From Rhodoligotrophos defluvii (GTDB lineage Bacteria > Pseudomonadota > Alphaproteobacteria > Rhizobiales > Im1), in NCBI RefSeq assembly GCF_005281615.1, contig NZ_SZZM01000003.1:476207-540206 (forward strand): a stretch of DNA of 64,000 bases, in the 5' to 3' direction. The position numbers were made by a program, and so were the translations under genes. Shown here one piece after another: positions 56,772-64,000 of the stretch. Numbering within the stretch: the stretch's first letter is position 1; each line of letters begins with the position of its first letter. The notes under the pieces are model-generated. The model saw nothing but the letters and a program-made list of their open reading frames with translations, searched no databases and had not been told where the DNA came from.

Positions 56772-56796
56772 ATTGCAGAGACAGCCGCGAGGTCGC

Positions 56797-59199
56797 TCAG
56801 TTTGTGAACTCCGGCACCTTGGGCTTGGATTCGCCGCCATCCGGCCCGGACTTCGGCTTGCGCCGGGTTGGCGTGCCCTTCCCCTTGCCCTTGGCTTCCG
56901 GCGGTCCGGCCATCTCCTGCTCGCGCGAGAGATATTCGAAGGCCAGCGACGAGCTGCCATTCTCGTCCCGCTTGAGCGTGATCCGCACCGTGCCGCCACC
57001 GGACAGTTTTCCGAACAGCACCTCGTCCGCCAGCGGCTGCTTGATGTGCTTCTGGATGACGCGGGCCAGCGGCCGGGCGCCGTAGAGCTCGTCGTAGCCT
57101 TCCTTGGCCAGCCAGTCGGCCGCCTCGGTCGACAGCTCGATATTGACCTGACGGTCGGCAAGCTGCGCCTCGAGCTGCAGCACGAACTTCTCCACGACCT
57201 GGCGCACGATTTCCGGCGGCAGATTGGCGAAAGGAATGATCGCATCGAGCCGGTTGCGGAATTCCGGCGAGAACAGGCGGTTGATCGCGTCCGAGTCCTC
57301 CCCGTCGCGCTTCTCGCGGGTGAACCCGATTGGCGCCTTTGCCAGGTCGGCGGCACCCGCATTCGTGGTCATGATCAGGATCACGTTGCGGAAGTCGACC
57401 GACTTGCCGTTGTGGTCCGTGAGTTTGCCGTGGTCCATGACCTGCAGCAGGATGTTGAACAGGTCCGGATGGGCCTTCTCGATCTCGTCGAGCAGCAGCA
57501 CCGTGTGCGGATGCTGGTCGACGCCGTCCGTCAAGAGCCCGCCCTGGTCGAAGCCCACATAGCCCGGAGGCGCGCCGATCAGCCGCGAGACGGAATGCCG
57601 CTCCATGTACTCCGACATGTCGAAGCGCAATAGATTCACGCCCATAAGGCTCGCGAGCTGCTTGGCCACTTCCGTCTTGCCGACGCCGGTCGGGCCCGAG
57701 AACAGATAGCAGCCGATCGGCTTGTCCGGCTCGCGCAGGCCCGCACGCGACAGCTTGATGGCCGAGGCCAAGGCCTCGATCGCCTGGTCCTGGCCGAACA
57801 CCACCCGCTTCAAGTCCTCCGCCAGGTCCTTCAGCAGGATGGCATCGTCGCGCGACACCGACTTGGAGGGTATCCGCGCCATCTTGGCGATGGTCTCCTC
57901 CACCTCCTTCACGCCGATGGTACGCTTGCGTTTCGACTCCGGCAGCAGCATCTGCGACGCGCCGGTCTCGTCGATGACGTCGATCGCCTTGTCCGGCAGC
58001 TTGCGATCGTTGATGTAGCGGGCCGAAAGCTCCACCGCCGTGCGCACCGCCTCCGCCGTGTAGCGCACCCCATGGAACTCCTCGAAATAGGGTTTGAGCC
58101 CCTTGAGGATCTTCACGGTGTCTTCAACCGTCGGTTCGCTCACGTCGATCTTCTGGAACCGGCGCACCAGCGCCCGGTCCTTCTCGAAGTGCTGGCGGTA
58201 TTCCTTGTAGGTGGTCGAGCCCATGCAGCGCAGCGAGCCGCCCGCCAGCGCCGGCTTGAGCAGGTTGGAGGCATCCATCGCACCGCCGGATGTGGCACCG
58301 GCGCCGATCACCGTATGGATCTCGTCGATGAACATGATCGCGCCGGGATAGCGCTCGATCTCCTTGATCACCGCCTTGATACGCTCCTCGAAGTCGCCGC
58401 GATAGCGGGTGCCCGCGAGCAGCGTGCCCATGTCCAGCTGGAAGATGGTGCAGTTCTTCAAAACCTCGGGCACCTGCCCGTTCACGATCTTGCGCGCGAG
58501 ACCTTCGGCAATGGCGGTCTTGCCAACACCCGGATCGCCCACGAACAGCGGGTTGTTCTTCTGGCGCCGGCAGAGCACCTGGATGGTTCGGCGAACCTCT
58601 TCCTCGCGGCCAATCAGCGGATCGATGCGCCCCTCTTCCGCCTTGCGGTTGAGATTGACGCAGTAGGCTTCAAGCGCGTCGTTGCCGCCCTTCACGTTGG
58701 CCTCGCCTTCATCGGCCGGCTCCTGCTCACCACGAACCGTCCTGGGTTCGGACGTCCCCGGCCGCTTGCCGATACCATGCGAAATATAATTGACTGCATC
58801 GTAGCGCGTCATGTCCTGCTCTTGCAGGAAAAACGCCGCATGGCTCTCCCGTTCCGCAAAGATGGCGACGAGAACATTGGCACCCGTCACTTCTTCGCGT
58901 CCGGAGGATTGCACATGGATGACGGCGCGCTGAATGACCCGTTGGAAGCCCGCCGTGGGCTTGGACTCCACCCCGTGCTCGACCACGAGATTGGCGAGCT
59001 CCGTATCGATATAGCTTTCGAGATTGCGGCGCAGCAGGTCGAGGTCGACATTGCAGGCGCGCATGACCGCAGCCGAGTCCTTGTCGTCGACCAAAGCCAA
59101 AAGCAAATGTTCGAGCGTGGCATATTCGTGATGCCGCTCATTGGCGAGAGCGAGTGCCCTATGGAGGGCCTGCTCTAGGCTGCGAGAGAAACTAGGCAC
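56797..59199 (-). CDS. clpA: ATP-dependent Clp protease ATP-binding subunit ClpA
   Basis: 800 residues from a GTG at 59199, where the family N-terminus [18 protein letters not shown] begins; it starts nine bases after the clpS stop and has AAGGAG upstream. The longer frames into clpS are less likely. N-domain repeats ~1-150, AAA+ domain 1 with [18 protein letters not shown]+ domain 2 with [15 protein letters not shown], and the C-terminal sensor-2 region. It unfolds proteins for ClpP, with ClpS choosing N-end rule substrates. The C-terminal ~40 residues are Lys- and Gly-rich, with PKVPEFTN at the end. Confidence 0.95.
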   Translation of the reverse strand: MPSFSRSLEQALHRALALANERHHEYATLEHLLLALVDDKDSAAVMRACNVDLDLLRRNLESYIDTELANLVVEHGVESKPTAGFQRVIQRAVIHVQSSGREEVTGANVLVAIFAERESHAAFFLQEQDMTRYDAVNYISHGIGKRPGTSEPRTVRGEQEPADEGEANVKGGNDALEAYCVNLNRKAEEGRIDPLIGREEEVRRTIQVLCRRQKNNPLFVGDPGVGKTAIAEGLARKIVNGQVPEVLKNCTIFQLDMGTLLAGTRYRGDFEERIKAVIKEIERYPGAIMFIDEIHTVIGAGATSGGAMDASNLLKPALAGGSLRCMGSTTYKEYRQHFEKDRALVRRFQKIDVSEPTVEDTVKILKGLKPYFEEFHGVRYTAEAVRTAVELSARYINDRKLPDKAIDVIDETGASQMLLPESKRKRTIGVKEVEETIAKMARIPSKSVSRDDAILLKDLAEDLKRVVFGQDQAIEALASAIKLSRAGLREPDKPIGCYLFSGPTGVGKTEVAKQLASLMGVNLLRFDMSEYMERHSVSRLIGAPPGYVGFDQGGLLTDGVDQHPHTVLLLDEIEKAHPDLFNILLQVMDHGKLTDHNGKSVDFRNVILIMTTNAGAADLAKAPIGFTREKRDGEDSDAINRLFSPEFRNRLDAIIPFANLPPEIVRQVVEKFVLQLEAQLADRQVNIELSTEAADWLAKEGYDELYGARPLARVIQKHIKQPLADEVLFGKLSGGGTVRITLKRDENGSSSLAFEYLSREQEMAGPPEAKGKGKGTPTRRKPKSGPDGGESKPKVPEFTN

Positions 59200-59207
59200 T
59201 GGGCCGA

Positions 59208-59534
59208 TCACTCCTTCTCCATCGTGCATTGCAGCGGGTGCTGATGCTGGCGGGAGAACTCCATGACCTGCGTCACTTTGGTCTCCGCCACTTCGTATGT
59301 ATAAACCCCGCACAGGCCGACGCCCTTCTGGTGGACATGCAGCATGATGCGCGTGGCATCCTCCCGCCCCTTGCCGAAAAACCGCTCCAGGACATGAACG
59401 ACGAACTCCATCGGCGTGTAGTCGTCGTTCAGAAGCAGAACCTTGTACATGCTCGGCTTCTTCGTCCGCGTCCTTGTTCGCGTTACGACGCCGCTCTGGC
59501 CGTCTTCCCGGTTGCCAAAATTCCCAGTCGACAT
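59208..59534 (-). CDS. clpS: ATP-dependent Clp protease adaptor ClpS
   Basis: 108 residues from the ATG at 59534. The ClpS core (~30-105) has [24 protein letters not shown], and [24 protein letters not shown], with the hydrophobic N-degron pocket residues Asn-Asp and His in their usual places. The first ~25 residues are a flexible arm that contacts ClpA. A longer frame to 59744 adds an atypical leader. It is the first gene of clpS-clpA. Confidence 0.95.
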   Translation of the reverse strand: MSTGNFGNREDGQSGVVTRTRTRTKKPSMYKVLLLNDDYTPMEFVVHVLERFFGKGREDATRIMLHVHQKGVGLCGVYTYEVAETKVTQVMEFSRQHQHPLQCTMEKE

Positions 59535-59649
59535 GAATTCAATCGCCACCAGACTGCAGCATGGATCCTCGTTGCGGGCGTCCGTGCCAGGCGCCATCCC
59601 GCCCCTGGTCGCGGACCGTCGCCCTTCGCCTCGGACTATATATGAGTTC

Positions 59650-59681
59650 GTGGGGTGATTGCGAGATGGCAATAGCCCCAC
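59650..59681. other. Hairpin in the clpS 5' region
   Basis: GTGGGG-TG-ATTGC pairs with GCAAT-AG-CCCCAC around the loop GAGATG, an 11-bp stem with a 2x2 internal loop. It lies 116 bases upstream of the clpS start. It could be a leader structure or an operator. Confidence 0.35.
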
Positions 59682-59918
59682 CGTCCCTGGCCAATGCATT
59701 TTCCAGCTGACCGCGACTTTCGCCCCTCGCTTTCTCGAATGCAACTCCCCTGCCCCGCAGATGTGAACGAGCTATGGACACAGTTTCGCGAGATCCAGCT
59801 CGGCAACCCGAGCGCCGCTGGGATGGGCAGGTGCCGCACGTCGGGCTGGACATGTGGCGTGATCACAACGCCGCCAACGGAAATCAGGCCGGCAGACGTG
59901 GGCTGCTGGGAAGTGTCC

Positions 59919-59950
59919 TTGACTGGTTGGTTACACAACTTAAGATTGTG
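59919..59950 (+). promoter_or_regulatory. Promoter and overlapping inverted repeat for the OMP gene
   Basis: TTGACT (59919-59924), 16 bases, then TAAGAT (59941-59946) give a fair sigma-70 promoter with its start about 25 bases before the ATG. The inverted repeat CACAA-N7-TTGTG (59934-59950) overlaps the -10 box and could be an operator. Proteins that bind it are not known. Confidence 0.45.
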
Positions 59951-59973
59951 CAAACAGTCAACCGGACATCCCC

Positions 59974-61530
59974 ATGCGCAACTCACTTGCTGTGGCGAGC
60001 GTGCTCGCCTTCACCTGTGCTGCGTCTGCTGCCGATCTCGACCAGCCGGAAAGCGCATCCCGGTGGGCGGGCCTCTATGGCGGCATCCATTTCTCGACCG
60101 CATGGGGCAAGGCTGAGTGGCGAGACCCCACCGGCTTGCTCACCCCGTTCGGAGGGTCCTTTCCCGCCGATGGAGCCAGTGAGGGCGTCGCTTCCGGTGG
60201 ACAGATCGGCTATAGCCGGCAACTCGACAATCTGCTCGTCGGCCTGGAAGGACGCGTGGGCTGGACAAACCTCGAGGCGCTGGTCGCATGCGGTGCCGGC
60301 GAAAACGGCGGAGGCTGGATCTGTAGGAACGATACGGACCTGCTCGCTGCGCTGACCGCCAGGGCCGGATACGATCTCGGCAGGGTTCTCGTCTATGTCA
60401 AGGCTGGTCCGGCCCTGAAATACAGCCGGTTCAATATCGCCGCCCGCAACACCTATTACAACATCTTCCGAGGCGACCGGGCCGAGCTTGGATGGACGGC
60501 CGGTGCAGGGCTGGAGTTCGCCATCGATGACCGCTGGTCGGCACAGGCGGAATTCGCAGCTTACGAGTTCGGCACGGCCAAGTTCCGCATGAGAGATCAG
60601 GCCGGGTCCATGCTGGTGAAGGTGTCGGAACATACCTACCTCGCCACCGTGGGCCTCAATTATCGGCTGTGGGCGCCGACGCCTGCTTATCTCGAGGAGC
60701 CGATCGCTGAGCCATCGCTCTGGCAGGGCAGTTTCGGCGTGCGGTATTGGGTGAGTGCAGGCAAGTTCCGATACGCCTGGGAGCGCCATTCTCCGCTGTC
60801 TGCCCTGACCTATAGGGCAACCGGGCATACGGGAGAGGCCTTTGGACGGCTCGACTATGCCGGACGCCTCTTTCTGAAGGGCTATTTCGGCGGGGGTGCG
60901 CTCGAAGGAGGCCAATTGACCGACGAGGACTTCCCGCCGGTGACGGAACCCTATTCAAGGACACTCTCCGACCAGCGCGACGGCAGGGTGCGCTACGCCA
61001 GCATCGACCTTGGACTGGTGATATGGGATCGGCCCTGGCTCCAGCTGGGCGCGTATGCCGGATATCATTTCTTGAAGGAGCGCTATAACGGGTTTGGTTG
61101 CGAGCAAGTGGCCGTGGATGGTCCCTTTTGTCTCGGGCCGGTGCTGTCACGACCTGCTCATTCAGCGGTCACCGGCTGGCACTCGCTGCGAATTGGCGCA
61201 ACGGCGGAATGGCGATGGACGGATCGCCTTGCACTCTCGCTCGATGCGGCTTATCTGCCGGCAAGCCGGTTCGAGGGTGATGACCTTCACTTGACGAGGC
61301 CCGATATCGTCCCATGGCCGATAAAGGGTACCGGCGACGGGGTGCAGATCGATGCGGTGCTATCCTACCGGATCGGTCGCAATCTCAAGCTGGGCGCTGG
61401 CGGACGGTACTGGCACATGAACGTCTCGGACGGTAAGCTGATCCAAGCTGAGGCGACGGCTCGCCTGTACGATCTCTTGGGCGAACGCTACGGCTTTTTT
61501 CTGCAGGCCAGCTACGATTTCGGCACATGA
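59974..61530 (+). CDS. Two-barrel outer membrane protein: Omp25-like domain plus omptin-like domain
   Basis: 518 residues with a signal peptide (cut after ASA, residue ~20). Residues ~30-235 form an eight-stranded Omp25/OmpA-type barrel (WAGLYGGIHFSTAWG to LATVGLNYRLW). Residues ~248-518 match the omptin family: SALTYRATGHTGEAFGRLD, LFLKGYFGGGALEGGQLTDEDF, YASIDLGLVIWDRPWLQLGAYAGYHFLKERY, GDDLHLTRPD, and a final aromatic-rich strand pattern. The omptin catalytic residues are kept: Asp317/Asp319 (DED, like Asp83/Asp85 of OmpT) and Asp437/His439 (DLH, like Asp210/His212). So it may be an outer-membrane protease fused to a structural barrel. Function is inferred. Confidence 0.78.
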   Translation: MRNSLAVASVLAFTCAASAADLDQPESASRWAGLYGGIHFSTAWGKAEWRDPTGLLTPFGGSFPADGASEGVASGGQIGYSRQLDNLLVGLEGRVGWTNLEALVACGAGENGGGWICRNDTDLLAALTARAGYDLGRVLVYVKAGPALKYSRFNIAARNTYYNIFRGDRAELGWTAGAGLEFAIDDRWSAQAEFAAYEFGTAKFRMRDQAGSMLVKVSEHTYLATVGLNYRLWAPTPAYLEEPIAEPSLWQGSFGVRYWVSAGKFRYAWERHSPLSALTYRATGHTGEAFGRLDYAGRLFLKGYFGGGALEGGQLTDEDFPPVTEPYSRTLSDQRDGRVRYASIDLGLVIWDRPWLQLGAYAGYHFLKERYNGFGCEQVAVDGPFCLGPVLSRPAHSAVTGWHSLRIGATAEWRWTDRLALSLDAAYLPASRFEGDDLHLTRPDIVPWPIKGTGDGVQIDAVLSYRIGRNLKLGAGGRYWHMNVSDGKLIQAEATARLYDLLGERYGFFLQASYDFGT

Positions 61531-61533
61531 ACA

Positions 61534-61558
61534 GCCCGGCAGGCCGAACCTGCCGGGC
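61534..61558. terminator. 10-bp stem hairpin between convergent genes
   Basis: GCCCGGCAGG-CCGAA-CCTGCCGGGC lies four bases past the OMP stop and 33 bases from the phasin stop. The stem is perfect. It has no U-run in either direction but its place between convergent genes fits a two-way terminator. Confidence 0.6.
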
Positions 61559-61590
61559 ATGCGACGCTTCACCGAACAGTTGAGTGAGGC

Positions 61591-61938
61591 TTAGCGGTTC
61601 TTGGCCGGGCCGTTGAACAGCGGCAGGCGGCTCTCGAACGGCTTATACGCTTCCTTCGCCGTGGCCATGTAAAGCTCGCCCAGCTTGTTCACCTGGCCGA
61701 GATAGCCCTCATACAGCTCCCGCGTATAGGCTTGCTGGATTTCGAAGGCCTTCTCGATCGAGTTGGCGCTGATCACTTTTTCGAAAGTTTGCGCGCCCTG
61801 CTCGAACGTCTTGCGCGAATAGTCCGCACATTCCGCGGCAATGGCCTGCAGCCCCTTGGTCACAGCCGTGGCGCTCGCGACCGAGGCCTCGATCTGCTCC
61901 TTACCGAAAGCCTGGAACGTCTCAACAGTGTTGGTCAT
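61591..61938 (-). CDS. phaP: Phasin family protein
   Basis: 115 residues from the ATG at 61938, almost all helical: VETFQAFGKEQIEASVASATAVTKGLQAIAAECADYSRKTFEQGAQTFEKVISANSIEKAF is the phasin core, with no signal peptide or membrane part. Phasins coat polyhydroxyalkanoate granules. No PHA synthase is in this window, and phasin-like proteins of Rhizobiales can also have other roles. Its promoter carries two TGC-N3-GCACAAT sites (62019-62062), as expected for control by a PhaR-type repressor. A longer frame to 62211 has no support. Confidence 0.85.
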   Translation of the reverse strand: MTNTVETFQAFGKEQIEASVASATAVTKGLQAIAAECADYSRKTFEQGAQTFEKVISANSIEKAFEIQQAYTRELYEGYLGQVNKLGELYMATAKEAYKPFESRLPLFNGPAKNR

Positions 61939-62012
61939 GATTCTTGCTCCATCCCTTTTTTGGTGGTCGAACGAGCCAGGTGCGGTGGCTCGACAGCTTC
62001 GACTTGCGGCCG

Positions 62013-62040
62013 AATATATGCAGTGCACAATGAAAGTCAA
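62013..62040 (-). promoter_or_regulatory. Phasin promoter
   Basis: On the minus strand TTGACT (62040-62035), 16 bases, TATATT (62018-62013). Both boxes are close to the sigma-70 consensus, and the start would lie about 65 bases before the phasin ATG. The spacer contains one of the two TGC-N3-GCACAAT sites. Confidence 0.6.
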
Positions 62041-62062
62041 ATGATTTTTTGCGTCGCACAAT
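62019..62062. promoter_or_regulatory. Tandem TGC-N3-GCACAAT sites: candidate PhaR operator
   Basis: TGCAGTGCACAAT (62019-62031) and TGCGTCGCACAAT (62050-62062) share ten of 13 bases, with the differences confined to the N3 and one neighbouring position. Their starts are 31 bases apart, about three helical turns, so both would face the same side. One lies in the -35/-10 spacer and one just upstream of -35. PhaR repressors bind TGC/GCA-rich sites in phasin promoters. Confidence 0.5.
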
Positions 62063-62246
62063 AGCCGGCGAACCGGCACAAGTTTAACGAAATCGTAAAG
62101 ATCGCTCCCGATGATCGCGCCCCAGACATGCGCATGCGCAGCGCGTGACAACCGACGGGCACCTGCCAGTGGATGACCGCAGCTGTTGACGGCCGGCCGC
62201 GAACTATTCACTCTGGTAACACCGCCGGGGAGTGTGTGGGAGAGTC

Positions 62247-63707
62247 ATGGTCCTATCAGCGTTCGCAGGAGCTGGCCTGAGACCGCAACCGCGGCCGCTT
62301 GGGTGCGTGGTCCTTGTTATCACGCTGTTCATGGCCGTCTTGCAGCTGGCAACCGGCGCGCAGGCTGCCGAGCGCGATGCCGCCCTGGCGGTGGATGCCG
62401 CGACGGGCAAGATCATCTTCGGCCGCAATATCGACGCCCCGCGCTATCCCGCCTCGCTCACCAAGGTGATGACGCTTTACATCCTGTTTCAGGAGCTGCG
62501 TGCCGGCCGCATGAAGCTCAACTCCCCGATCGTGATGAGCAAGCATGCGGCTTCCATGCCGCCGTCAAAGCTGGGTATCGCGCCGGGCCGGTCGATCAGG
62601 GTCGACGCTGCCATCCGGGTGTTGGTGACGAAATCGGCCAACGATGTGGCTGTTGCCGTCGCCGAGGCCATTTCCGGCTCCGAAACAGCTTTTGCCGCTC
62701 GCATGACCCAGGTTGCCCGCAGCCTGGGCATGAGCCGCACCCAGTTCAGAAACGCTTCCGGGCTGCCCAACCCCGACCAGGTCACCACCGCCCGCGACCT
62801 CGCCACACTCGGGCTCAGGATCCAGCGCGACTTCCCGGAATATTACAAGTATTTCGGTATTTCCTCCGCCACCGTGGCCGGCAAGACCTTCCGCACCCAT
62901 AATCGGCTGATTGGCAAGTATCGCGGCACAGACGGCATCAAGACCGGCTATATCAATGCGTCCGGTTTCAATCTGCTCGCCTCGGTGCGCCGCGACGGCC
63001 GGCACCTGGTCGGGGTGGTTATGGGCGGCAAGACGGCGGCCTCGCGCAACAGAGCCATGACATCAATGCTGGATGAAGCGTTCAAGCGGGTACCGGCGCG
63101 CCGCAACTATAGTATTGCCGCTTATGCCGGTGCCTCGCCCGATCGCGAGCCTGCGGCCGGCCTGGTTGCGGCGGCGCCCGTGCCGGAGAAGAAGCCAATA
63201 CTTGCCGCTGCTGCCCCTCAACCAGGGCAGACCGCAACCATAGCCAGCAGCGCCGGCCCTGCGCAGGCGCAAGCCTCCACGCAAAATGCCGCGAAGCCGG
63301 TCGTCACCAGCAATACCGCTGCGCCGACGGTGGCTGCCAATGCCGCCACGCCCCTCACCATGGCAGCCCTGGTCGCGGCAACCGCAACCGACGACATCGA
63401 GCTGGCTGAGGAAGAAGAATCAGAGATGGACGAGGGTGATACCGGCCGCAACGATGCCGGCTGGCTCATCCAGGTCGGCGCGTTTCCGACCGAGAGTGGG
63501 GCGGAACAGCGGCTGGCCACGGTCAAGGCGACGGGCCTTCCCCCACTTCGCGGCAAGCCCGGATTTACGGAAATGGCCCAGCTCGACGCACAGCGGTCCA
63601 TCTTCCGCGCCCGTTTCTCGGGCTTCACCCAGCAGAGCGCCCGCGAAGCCTGCCGTGCGCTTTCGCAGAAGTCGATCGACTGCCTCGCCCTGTCGCCGCG
63701 AGACTGA
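62247..63707 (+). CDS. D-alanyl-D-alanine carboxypeptidase (DacF/DacC type) with SPOR domain
   Basis: 486 residues from the ATG at 62247, which follows GGGAGA; a GTG at 62232 would add five residues. Signal-like hydrophobic segment ~18-38. Penicillin-binding type 5 domain ~45-290 with the active-site Ser70 in SLTK, Ser130-Ala-Asn, and Lys232-Thr-Gly. A Pro/Ala-rich linker (~300-390) and an acidic patch (ELAEEEESEMDEGD) lead to a SPOR domain (~400-485, GWLIQVGAFPTESGAEQRLATV) that binds peptidoglycan lacking stem peptides at the septum. It trims the terminal D-Ala of pentapeptides. Unlike enterobacterial PBP5 there is no amphipathic membrane anchor; SPOR probably places it at the division site. 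Confidence 0.93.
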   Translation: MVLSAFAGAGLRPQPRPLGCVVLVITLFMAVLQLATGAQAAERDAALAVDAATGKIIFGRNIDAPRYPASLTKVMTLYILFQELRAGRMKLNSPIVMSKHAASMPPSKLGIAPGRSIRVDAAIRVLVTKSANDVAVAVAEAISGSETAFAARMTQVARSLGMSRTQFRNASGLPNPDQVTTARDLATLGLRIQRDFPEYYKYFGISSATVAGKTFRTHNRLIGKYRGTDGIKTGYINASGFNLLASVRRDGRHLVGVVMGGKTAASRNRAMTSMLDEAFKRVPARRNYSIAAYAGASPDREPAAGLVAAAPVPEKKPILAAAAPQPGQTATIASSAGPAQAQASTQNAAKPVVTSNTAAPTVAANAATPLTMAALVAATATDDIELAEEEESEMDEGDTGRNDAGWLIQVGAFPTESGAEQRLATVKATGLPPLRGKPGFTEMAQLDAQRSIFRARFSGFTQQSAREACRALSQKSIDCLALSPRD

Positions 63708-63941
63708 GCGCCACGCGGCCACAGCGGTCAAGGCCGGGCGATCCCGGCCGGCATTCGGCGTATGACATCCGCCTGGTCGATGGCACCCACGGCCCAGCTT
63801 GAACCACAAGGGCCGCGGCCTGAGACAGACGGCCGTATTCAGAGCTCAGCAATAAATCTGAGGGAAGGCCGGTCCGGTGGAAGCTCGGCCGAGACGGGTC
63901 CTGCGGAACGTGCCGTCGCGGGCTGTACTATGCTTCGCCAA

Positions 63942-64000
63942 ATGGACAAGCCCGGCACGGCCGAATCCGGCGGCGCGGCGGAAACGGCTCCCCCGGCCTT
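63942..64000 (+). CDS. Possible 5' end of a gene running off the right edge
   Basis: From the ATG at 63942 (or 63930) the frame stays open to the edge of the window and gives a Pro-, Ala- and Gly-rich N-terminus beginning MDKPGTAESGGAAETAPPA. That composition fits an unstructured N-terminus but says nothing on function. Sequence to the right is needed. Confidence 0.25.
   Translation, partial: MDKPGTAESGGAAETAPPA

Larger units (their letters stand above)
59535..59973. other. Intergenic region between clpS and the two-barrel OMP gene
   Basis: 439 bases between divergent genes. Frames here lack family matches and ribosome sites. It contains a hairpin (59650-59681) and, at the right end, a promoter with an overlapping inverted repeat for the outer membrane protein (59919-59950), both listed separately. 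Confidence 0.6.

Overview
This is a gene-dense, high-GC chromosomal window from an alphaproteobacterium, most likely of the order Hyphomicrobiales (Rhizobiales). The evidence is the Shemin-type 5-aminolevulinate synthase, the glyA-nrdR-ribD-ribE-ribH-nusB-thiL-MFS-hppA gene order, the LdtR/L,D-transpeptidase pair, a phasin, an alphaproteobacterial RNase P RNA, and several dispersed palindromic repeats of the kind scattered through rhizobial genomes. The genus cannot be told from the sequence. I see no phage, insertion sequence, CRISPR array, tRNA or rRNA, so most of the window looks like core chromosome with one accessory-looking polysaccharide locus.

Layout. 1-5.8 kb: the 3' part of a dimethylglycine/sarcosine dehydrogenase, trmFO, metY, heme A synthase and a small DUF2842 membrane protein. 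5.8-16.2 kb: an exopolysaccharide locus with a polysaccharide deacetylase, a CelD/FemAB-type acyltransferase, an SDR, a Wzc/GumC-like chain-length protein with a ruined kinase site, then Wza-like export lipoprotein, GT4 glycosyltransferase, priming phosphoglycosyltransferase and Wzy/O-antigen-ligase protein. 16.2-19.7 kb: an ArsR repressor with an SRPBCC partner, a ClpP paralogue, a repeat cluster and a class III aminotransferase. 19.7-30.2 kb: hppA, an MFS transporter, thiL-nusB-ribH-ribE-ribD-nrdR-glyA (all minus strand), and hemA. 30.7-35.5 kb: L,D-transpeptidase and its MarR-type regulator LdtR, 3-hydroxyisobutyrate dehydrogenase, a secreted protein of unknown function and a YchJ-type protein. 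35.5-37.2 kb: EttA. 37.2-46.1 kb: assimilatory sulfate reduction in two opposed clusters, cysH-cysD-cysN (minus) and cysJ-cysI-cysG (plus), with an Lrp/AsnC regulator between them. 46.1-55 kb: DUF2141, Na/Pi cotransporter-PhoU, DUF2332, YdcF, an acyl-CoA cluster (echA, CaiB, PaaI), RidA and ferredoxin-NADP reductase. 55-64 kb: RNase P RNA, AmpD-type amidase, clpS-clpA, a two-barrel outer membrane protein with an omptin-like domain, a phasin, and a D-alanyl-D-alanine carboxypeptidase with a SPOR domain.

How the genes work together. The sulfur block encodes a complete route from sulfate to sulfide through APS (CysDN, an APS-type CysH with two Cys pairs, NADPH sulfite reductase CysJI, and siroheme from CysG plus other genes), and metY near the left end could use the sulfide. 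Both cys clusters carry the same GTTC-N8-GAAC palindrome at their 5' ends, suggesting one regulator. The polysaccharide block holds initiation, one transfer step, polymerisation, chain-length control and export, but no flippase is visible. 

The most interesting points are the Omp25-like plus omptin fusion that keeps the DxD and DxH protease residues, the CysN-DUF2061 fusion, a CysG whose methyltransferase half is cut short, the pseudo-kinase GumC homologue, and well-placed candidate operators at the cys, phasin and arsR promoters. I did not find a clearly new multi-gene system such as an unknown defence island.
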